A stretch of 20,032 bases of DNA from an uncultured Eggerthellaceae bacterium (GTDB taxonomy: Bacteria; Actinomycetota; Coriobacteriia; Coriobacteriales; Eggerthellaceae), in assembly GCA_902497215.1 (NCBI GenBank), contig CABVEH010000002.1, forward strand, positions 1 through 20,032, written 5' to 3'. Both the position numbers and the translations under genes were made by a program. This document shows, in pieces, positions 14,918 to 20,032 of this stretch (the first letter of the stretch is position 1; every line of letters begins with the position of its first letter). The notes under the pieces were generated by a model. The model did not search any database, was not told the DNA's origin, and saw only the letters and a list, made by a program, of their open reading frames with translations.

Positions 14918-15424
14918 TTACAGCTCGGGCGGGGTCTCTGCTGGAGCGTTCGCAGGGTTGAAGCCACTTACGCTAATAGCCATCTTCGTGATGACGCCCG
15001 ACACGACAAGCACCTCAACGATTGAGACAACCACGCATGGCAGCCACAGAAGACTGAAGAAGTCCCATACCGCGCCAAAGCCACCTTCAGCGAAATTGTT
15101 TACGAAACCGGCCAGGAACAGGATGATGGTCCCCATGACTCCGCCTATAATCACCGCGTTTATGACATAGCGAGCCGCCCCGCTTTTGACCTTCAGAGCA
15201 TCCGAGAGCTTCTGAGCCCACATTGCCGACGGGATAAGGTCGCCACCGGTGTATCCACAACAATAGGTCAAAGCGAATGTTGCCGCATAGCTGCCAGGCG
15301 AGAGAATCGCGATGCCCGTGAACGCCTCGAACACAAGCGGAATCGCAAATCCAAGAACAATGCATGCAGTCAGCACGTTGACAGCGAGGTTGAATCTACC
15401 GAAACCTGCAGGACCTTTGAACAT
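14918..15424 (-). CDS. Four-helix membrane protein in the transhydroxylase operon, paralogue of 3975-4523
   Basis: The 168-aa protein starts MFKGPAGFGR and has four hydrophobic segments, the loop motif MWAQKLSDALKVK and the ending KMAISVSGFNPANAP before a short acidic tail. These align with the corresponding motifs of the protein at 3975-4523, so the two are paralogues of one uncharacterised family (DUF2798-like by pattern). AAGGAGG lies 8 nt before the ATG, and the gene begins only 13 nt after the small-subunit stop, so it is surely in the athL-athS operon. It could be a carrier or channel for the aromatic substrate, or a membrane anchor; no Fe-S, haem or quinone site is visible. It is followed by the operon terminator. 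Confidence 0.88.
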   Translation of the reverse strand: MFKGPAGFGRFNLAVNVLTACIVLGFAIPLVFEAFTGIAILSPGSYAATFALTYCCGYTGGDLIPSAMWAQKLSDALKVKSGAARYVINAVIIGGVMGTIILFLAGFVNNFAEGGFGAVWDFFSLLWLPCVVVSIVEVLVVSGVITKMAISVSGFNPANAPAETPPEL

Positions 15425-15437
15425 TTCTCATCCCTCC

Positions 15438-16229
15438 TTAGGCGTTCTTCGAGAACGCGATGTCGCCGAGGTTCACATCTCCATTGGTCGTATCGGCCTC
15501 GAGCGACTTATCCGCATATCCGACAGACGCTATTTTGACCGTATATGCAGCAGCCTCCACTTGCTTGAAGATGAAGTCGCCGAATGCATCCGTCTTAGCG
15601 GATGCCACGACTCTCCCCGACGCGTCGACGAGAGTCACATCGGCGCCGATGACTACCTCGTCTGCATCGAAATCAACGACAGTTGCCCCCACGAAGCGCT
15701 TGGGGTAATTGAGGTAATAGACGTTTGACTTGGAATCGATCTTCGTGGCGCTCGCAAGCTCGCTTGCGTCCTTATCGGTATCGACCATGCGCAACGCCTC
15801 TGTCGGGCAAGCGTCCACACAGCGCGGAACATCCCAGCCGTTATCAAGCAGATGCGCGCATCCCGTGCAGCCCTGCGGAATGCCAAGCTCCTCGTTCCAG
15901 AACACGCCTTCGAACATATTGGCGATGTCGATGCGGCCCTTCGCTTTCTCGGGGTCGATGACGATCAAGCCGTCGTCGCGGTCCATGAGTGCCTCGGGCG
16001 CGAATTCGCGAATAGCCTCGGACTGGGCACCGATGTGAGGGATATAGCTGATGCGGGTGAGAGGAACCGTGCCGCGAACCTTCTCCTCAACCTTGCACCA
16101 GAACTGGCCGCTGTCAGGCTGGGTCTTCGCATAGGGAGACCAGTCGTTTCCGCAATGCTCGTCTTTGCAGACAATCTGGCAGTTGTGGCAGCCGTTGCAT
16201 TTGTCTACATCAATCAGGAATGCTTTCAT
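15438..16229 (-). CDS. athS: Pyrogallol-phloroglucinol transhydroxylase small subunit-like Fe-S protein
   Basis: The 263-aa protein has a ferredoxin-type N-terminal part: Cys11-x2-14-x2-17-x3-21, then Cys121-x2-124-x12-137-x3-141. A C-terminal immunoglobulin-like / carboxypeptidase-regulatory domain follows (about 178-260; GATVVDF, VTLVDASGRVVAS, FGDFIFKQVEAAAYTV). That C-terminal domain is a distinctive trait of the transhydroxylase beta subunit (AthS) of Pelobacter acidigallici, and the segments IDPEKAKG and FWNEE also match it. The Pelobacter subunit binds three [4Fe-4S] clusters; here the middle cysteine set is absent (residues 64-80 read PHIGAQSEAIREFAPEA), leaving ligands for two. Start: AGGAG 7 nt before the ATG. 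It begins 17 nt after the large-subunit stop. It probably docks on the large subunit in the cytoplasm. Confidence 0.88.
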   Translation of the reverse strand: MKAFLIDVDKCNGCHNCQIVCKDEHCGNDWSPYAKTQPDSGQFWCKVEEKVRGTVPLTRISYIPHIGAQSEAIREFAPEALMDRDDGLIVIDPEKAKGRIDIANMFEGVFWNEELGIPQGCTGCAHLLDNGWDVPRCVDACPTEALRMVDTDKDASELASATKIDSKSNVYYLNYPKRFVGATVVDFDADEVVIGADVTLVDASGRVVASAKTDAFGDFIFKQVEAAAYTVKIASVGYADKSLEADTTNGDVNLGDIAFSKNA

Positions 16230-16246
16230 CCTCGTTCTCCTATCAA

Positions 16247-18853
16247 TTAAGCAATACGCGCGCTTGCGATAAGGCCGCAATCAGGGTCATACGCACGGCC
16301 GAATTCCTCGGGATATTTCTCTGCCAATTCGCCGACATCTACCTTGCGAATGCCCACCAGGAAGCTGTTCGTGACCTCACCGGCGCAGTTTTTCGATGTG
16401 GTGGCAGCGGGCGCGATCATGTTGTTTGCGCCACCACGGTCAAGGCCGCCGGTTCCTGGAACGATGGTGTCAACACGTGCTCCATGATCCTGGTAAAGAG
16501 TTCCCGGCATGATTCTCTCGGTCACGATGATGCCGCCCAAAACGCGACCGCGCTCGTTGAAGAGCTCTGCAGTGTCTCCGTTCTTCAAGCCATGCTTGGC
16601 AGCATCCTTAGGATTAATCCATATAGGCTCGTACTTATATCCGTCTGGACCCTCTACCTTGCAAGTATCGATCTCGCGCAGCCAGATACAATCGTCATGC
16701 TGGGCATGAACGCGCCAGCGAGGGTGATTGGACATAAGAAGGTACGGATATCTCTCGGCGCGATCTGAGGTGATACGCTCATGATGAAGCGGAGACTCCT
16801 CGACCCAACGCGGAATTACGCCGCGCTCCTCATCATCTGGGAAGAACTGCTCAATCAACGTGGAGGCGATTTCTATCTTGCCCGTTGGCGTAGTGAGCGG
16901 GTTGCTCTCCGGATCGTTGTAGAACCCAATGAGGCCAGCCGGTTCGTCCTGCCATCCTTCTACCGTTGGCGACATCCAGATCTTCTTTTCCTTGAACTCC
17001 TCCCACGACATCTTGTCCAGGGGAATACCCGACATCTCGTATCCGCGCTTAAGCAGCTCCTCGGTCGAAAGACCCTCGGTCACCTTGTTGTGAAGTCCTG
17101 CATATATGCCGCCGAAACGCTCAAGGCTCTTCGCAACGTCGCAAACAATGTCATAATCGGACCTCGCATCGCAATACGGTTCGATGGCTGGCTCTTCCAG
17201 GTACATCATGTTGAACTGACCGGACTCTATGTCGTTGTTGAGATCGTATTCCTCGACTTTCGTTGTGACGGGAAGAATCAGGTCCGCAAAGCTGGTATCG
17301 TTTTCCATCCATTGATGCTGAACCACGTAGCATTCGACGGACTCCTGCCGAATGACGTCCTGGAATCGGAATCCACCGTTCCAGCAGGTTTGCCAACAAG
17401 GGCCTGTGGACCAAATCATGTGGATGCCGTGCTCGTCCTGATTGGGGTAATCGAACTGCTTGAACTGGTCGGCTACTCCGAACGTGCACATCGTATGCCC
17501 GTACCAATCAAAGTTCTCCCCTGCAATCGCATTGGGAATGAGCGTCTGCGGAACAAAATTCTTCCCGAGCATCTCCTCGTCCAAAAGACCACCCTTGAAG
17601 CATCCGAACGTGGACGGAATGACCTCCGACCGCGGATACGGATTGACCGTGGGGTCGTAGAACAGCGCCTTTTCCAGGAATTTGAACTGGTTGCGACCGG
17701 GCTTACCAACTGCCTGCATTGCAAGCAATGTGATCTCGAGGCGAGCCGGCTCGTGCGAGAACACCGAACGAATGTAGCCACCGCCATTGCCATGGCCAAT
17801 GGACACATTGTTGGCCGCCCAATAGCGCGCGAGCGCTTTGATGGTGTAAGAAGGCACGCCGCACTTCTTTTCTGCCCATTTTGACGTCTTGGGCGTGTCG
17901 TCCTCTTTGCCAAGCACGTAATCCTTGAACTGATCAAAACCTATGGTGTGGGTTTCGACGTATTCCTTGTCATAGAGGTCTTCGGTTATCCACGTATAGG
18001 CGATGGCAAGCTGCATTGCCGCGTCGGTGTTTGGAAGAACCGGAATCCACTTGTCGGCATGAATTGCAGCCGAATAGTTCAGGTCTGGGCACACGAATAT
18101 CTGCTTTATTCCGATTTCCGTGAACCAGTAGGCCGTGCGGCTGGAAAGCTGGCCACCCCAACCCCATGGAGTGGTTTCCAAGTCGCAGCCCCAGTGGAAG
18201 ACCGCGTCGCTGTTTTCAGCCACATCCTTCAGAACGTTCGTTAGCTGGATTTGCTCACCCACCGGGTCGTTGCCCCAGATCACCTTGCCGCCCCAGTACC
18301 AGCCTTCCCAGCTGTCGGCGTTCCTGGCTTGCACGACGCATCCCGTTCCCAGGGTGTTGAACATGGCGGTTTGGCATCCATGCGTCCCCGTCGCGTTCTT
18401 AGTTTCGGCATGACCACCGCCCTGGGACAAGATCCCCGTAGAGCCGTAGGTGTCCTGAACTCGCTTTATCTCGTCAGCGACGAGGTCGATTGCCTCATCC
18501 CAACTGATGCGCTCGTACTTAGACTTGCCGCGATTCTGCGGATTGCGCTCGCCCTTCGGGTCCCAATCGACGCGCTTCAGAGGATAGGGAACCCTGTTCT
18601 TGGAGTAGATTCTGTTCTTATATGCAAGCGACAGTGGCGGGAGCAAAGACTTCATGCCCGGCTCGAACTTCGAACCACGGGCCTCGATCGTCCAGTAGTT
18701 CAGCTCGTCTTTCGTGTAGTACTCGTCATAATGCACGGGACGTATGCGGACGACCTTACCGTCTTTGACGTCCACGTTGGCAATGTTGGCCCCGTCGCCC
18801 ACGCCGCAAAACCCCATGGATTTGAAGACGGTCTTGTCCTTGGTAAAACCCAT
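16247..18853 (-). CDS. athL: Pyrogallol-phloroglucinol transhydroxylase large subunit-like molybdopterin enzyme
   Basis: The 868-aa protein has the length and landmarks of the transhydroxylase alpha subunit (AthL/TTL): no N-terminal Fe-S cysteine set, no Tat signal, IEARG near residue 57, VPYPLKR near 88, NADSWEGWYWGG around 178-189, the segment YVLGKEDDTPKTSKWAE, and the C-terminal DRGGANN. Ser181 in DSW would be the Mo ligand (Ser175 of the Pelobacter enzyme), and His148 and Asp180 match catalytic His144 and Asp174. The known enzyme moves a hydroxyl between ring positions to turn pyrogallol into phloroglucinol, without net redox change. The residues matching Tyr152-Arg153 are Gly156-Thr157 here, so the substrate may differ. 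The ATG at 18853 has AAGGAG 6 nt upstream; an in-frame ATG at 18883 has no ribosome site. First gene of a three-gene operon. Confidence 0.88.
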   Translation of the reverse strand: MGFTKDKTVFKSMGFCGVGDGANIANVDVKDGKVVRIRPVHYDEYYTKDELNYWTIEARGSKFEPGMKSLLPPLSLAYKNRIYSKNRVPYPLKRVDWDPKGERNPQNRGKSKYERISWDEAIDLVADEIKRVQDTYGSTGILSQGGGHAETKNATGTHGCQTAMFNTLGTGCVVQARNADSWEGWYWGGKVIWGNDPVGEQIQLTNVLKDVAENSDAVFHWGCDLETTPWGWGGQLSSRTAYWFTEIGIKQIFVCPDLNYSAAIHADKWIPVLPNTDAAMQLAIAYTWITEDLYDKEYVETHTIGFDQFKDYVLGKEDDTPKTSKWAEKKCGVPSYTIKALARYWAANNVSIGHGNGGGYIRSVFSHEPARLEITLLAMQAVGKPGRNQFKFLEKALFYDPTVNPYPRSEVIPSTFGCFKGGLLDEEMLGKNFVPQTLIPNAIAGENFDWYGHTMCTFGVADQFKQFDYPNQDEHGIHMIWSTGPCWQTCWNGGFRFQDVIRQESVECYVVQHQWMENDTSFADLILPVTTKVEEYDLNNDIESGQFNMMYLEEPAIEPYCDARSDYDIVCDVAKSLERFGGIYAGLHNKVTEGLSTEELLKRGYEMSGIPLDKMSWEEFKEKKIWMSPTVEGWQDEPAGLIGFYNDPESNPLTTPTGKIEIASTLIEQFFPDDEERGVIPRWVEESPLHHERITSDRAERYPYLLMSNHPRWRVHAQHDDCIWLREIDTCKVEGPDGYKYEPIWINPKDAAKHGLKNGDTAELFNERGRVLGGIIVTERIMPGTLYQDHGARVDTIVPGTGGLDRGGANNMIAPAATTSKNCAGEVTNSFLVGIRKVDVGELAEKYPEEFGRAYDPDCGLIASARIA

Positions 18854-18996
18854 TCTGGTCTCCTTTTCTCTGGTGAGAATCATTCAGTCCGAGCCATGCC
18901 TTGACCAGGCCCATAGGACCGTCATGCCTCAAAGGCACGCGAAAGCATGGAGCTGGAACATGAGACCGCGCGGTTTCATCGTTCTCGAGTGATTCG

Positions 18997-19002
18997 ATTA
19001 TA
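18997..19002 (-). promoter_or_regulatory. -10 box of the athL-athS operon promoter
   Basis: On the minus strand the hexamer is a perfect TATAAT. The -35 position (TGATCG) is poor, as expected for an activator-dependent promoter. The start would be near 18990, giving a leader of about 137 nt before athL. Confidence 0.55.
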
Positions 19003-19033
19003 CGAAGGGTATTGTTGCCCGATCAGTGCGTGT

Positions 19034-19056
19034 CGTGTTTCCGTATTGGAAACACG
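19034..19056. promoter_or_regulatory. Dyad CGTGTTTCC-N5-GGAAACACG: likely LysR site or LysR-gene hairpin
   Basis: Perfect 9-bp arms around GTATT form a symmetric element that contains T-N11-A, the LysR-type pattern. Its centre is about 55 bp upstream of the proposed athL start, the usual place for LysR recognition. It also begins directly after the lysR-type stop codon, so it could instead act as a terminator, but no T-run follows on the minus strand. Confidence 0.5.
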
Positions 19057-19953
19057 CTAATGCCTCATGGCTTCGAAGCTGTTCGATATGCATTCCACGA
19101 GGTCTATAATGTCGTCTCGCTCGTTTCTCTTCTTCCAGATCAGGCACAAAGCCGGATGACGCTCGAAATCCGCCAACGGGATGAAGGTCAACCCGTTGTT
19201 TATCGACTCTCCGATATGCCTTGGGGCAAACAAAGCTTCTGCACCCATCGACATAATGGGATGCAACGACCCGATATCGAATATGTCGGCAATGACCGTG
19301 ACGGCGCTTCCATGCGCCTTTATGTATTTCGACAACACGCGTTCGTGATCTGGAAGATGGTCCGGATTTGGCCCATGAACGTAAAGGCCATCGAGGTCGC
19401 TTACAACCACGCTATCCTTTTGTGCCAAGGGATGATTGCTCGGCACGACGATTCCGTACTCGTCGGACAGCATGCTCACGCACGCATAGTCCTTATCGAG
19501 AAGCTCAGGGAAGGCCATCGTGACGCCTAGATCCAAGTCATCCCGAGCAACGCCTTGACGGATAGCATGCACTTCCATGGCGCGCAAAACGACATGGCAG
19601 TCATGCATCGTCCTGAACTCTTCACACGCATGGGATACTTGCTTCCCCACCGATTCAAAAAGATAGCCGACCCGTATCGCACGGGTGCAATTCGCAGCAA
19701 TAGCACGGGCATGGCTAACTGCTTCATCGTATGATTTCAGAAGCAGACGGGCGCTATGCGCAAAATCGTTTCCGGCTTCGGTCAATGCAACTGCCTGGTT
19801 GCTGCGCGACAACAGCTTGACGTCCAACTCCGCCTCAATCGCCTGAATATGCTTAGACAAAGCGGAGCGCGAGATGAACATCTTGTCGGCTGCCGCCGAA
19901 AAGCTCAGCTCATCCGAAAGCACGACGAATTCTCTTATCAGCTCGATGTTCAT
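19057..19953 (-). CDS. LysR-family transcriptional regulator
   Basis: The 298-aa protein has an N-terminal winged helix-turn-helix (residues 1-60; FSAAADKMFISRSALSKHIQ) and a type 2 periplasmic-binding-like effector domain (about 90-290), the standard LysR length and layout. It lies upstream of and in the same direction as the transhydroxylase operon, with a symmetric site and an activator-type promoter in the 203-nt gap, so it probably activates athL-athS in response to an aromatic compound; the effector is inferred. Its ATG is only 17 nt after the lysS stop, with a weak GGGGAT ribosome site, so it may be transcribed by read-through from lysS. Confidence 0.92.
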   Translation of the reverse strand: MNIELIREFVVLSDELSFSAAADKMFISRSALSKHIQAIEAELDVKLLSRSNQAVALTEAGNDFAHSARLLLKSYDEAVSHARAIAANCTRAIRVGYLFESVGKQVSHACEEFRTMHDCHVVLRAMEVHAIRQGVARDDLDLGVTMAFPELLDKDYACVSMLSDEYGIVVPSNHPLAQKDSVVVSDLDGLYVHGPNPDHLPDHERVLSKYIKAHGSAVTVIADIFDIGSLHPIMSMGAEALFAPRHIGESINNGLTFIPLADFERHPALCLIWKKRNERDDIIDLVECISNSFEAMRH

Positions 19954-19970
19954 CGACGATCCCCGGCCGC

Positions 19971-20032
19971 CTACGCTTCCTCCCGCATGTGAGGGAACAG
20001 CAGCACGTCGCGTATGGACTCGCTGTCGGTGA
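19971..20032 (-). CDS. lysS: Lysyl-tRNA synthetase, C-terminal end only (cut by window edge)
   Basis: The minus strand gives 19 codons, [19 protein letters not shown], and a TAG at 19971-19973. This is the conserved C-terminus of class II LysRS, the enzyme that charges tRNA-Lys. The gene continues beyond the right edge. A divergent copy of the same 3' end is present at 14747-14845, so this locus appears to be the site where the transhydroxylase block entered. The short visible length limits the call. Confidence 0.75.
   Translation of the reverse strand, partial: TDSESIRDVLLFPHMREEA

Noticed and set aside
16781..17884. Open frame of 367 codons on the plus strand inside athL
   Set aside because: No recognisable domain, antisense to conserved transhydroxylase sequence, and no ribosome site.

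Overview
The window looks like chromosome of an anaerobic gut actinobacterium of the Coriobacteriia, most likely Eggerthellaceae (Eggerthella, Gordonibacter or Adlercreutzia relatives). The evidence is high GC, a LuxR regulator fused to a many-pass membrane domain, paired MFS transporters beside molybdopterin (DMSO reductase family) enzymes, and minimal ferredoxins. The species cannot be named from sequence alone. Left part (1-7400): the 3' part of a TrpB2-type tryptophan synthase beta chain converges on a hybrid histidine kinase. Then, on the minus strand, come a DMT/EamA exporter, a small four-helix membrane protein and a nitrilase-family hydrolase. A divergent TetR regulator shares an intergenic region with the nitrilase; that region holds a repeated TGAG..CTCA palindrome, the likely TetR operator. 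A DUF3800 gene follows, with a strong promoter and a GC-rich structured leader. Middle part (7497-14573): a membrane-bound LuxR regulator is divergent from a tight operon of two MFS paralogues, a 738-aa molybdopterin enzyme of the acetylene hydratase / catechol dehydroxylase type, and a 108-aa two-cluster ferredoxin. The operon ends in a clear intrinsic terminator. By organisation this is a candidate catechol or polyphenol dehydroxylation locus. Right part (14574-20032): a minus-strand operon encodes a pyrogallol-phloroglucinol transhydroxylase-like pair (large subunit AthL-like, small subunit AthS-like) and a second member of the four-helix membrane family, ending in a terminator. A LysR regulator lies upstream of it. 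This block is bracketed by two copies of the 3' end of lysS (lysyl-tRNA synthetase) in the same orientation. The working copy enters from the right edge, and a divergent displaced copy lies at 14747-14845, next to four 23-bp tandem repeats that look like a transposon end. The block therefore looks like a module inserted at the lysS 3' end. How it may work together: both enzyme loci point to anaerobic handling of poly-hydroxylated aromatics (removing or moving ring hydroxyls). Each has its own sensor-regulator (membrane LuxR; LysR), transporters on one side and small iron-sulfur partners. The most unusual points are the duplicated lysS end around the transhydroxylase module, the missing middle Fe-S ligand set in the small subunit, changed active-site residues in the large subunit, and the same orphan membrane family in two unrelated operons.
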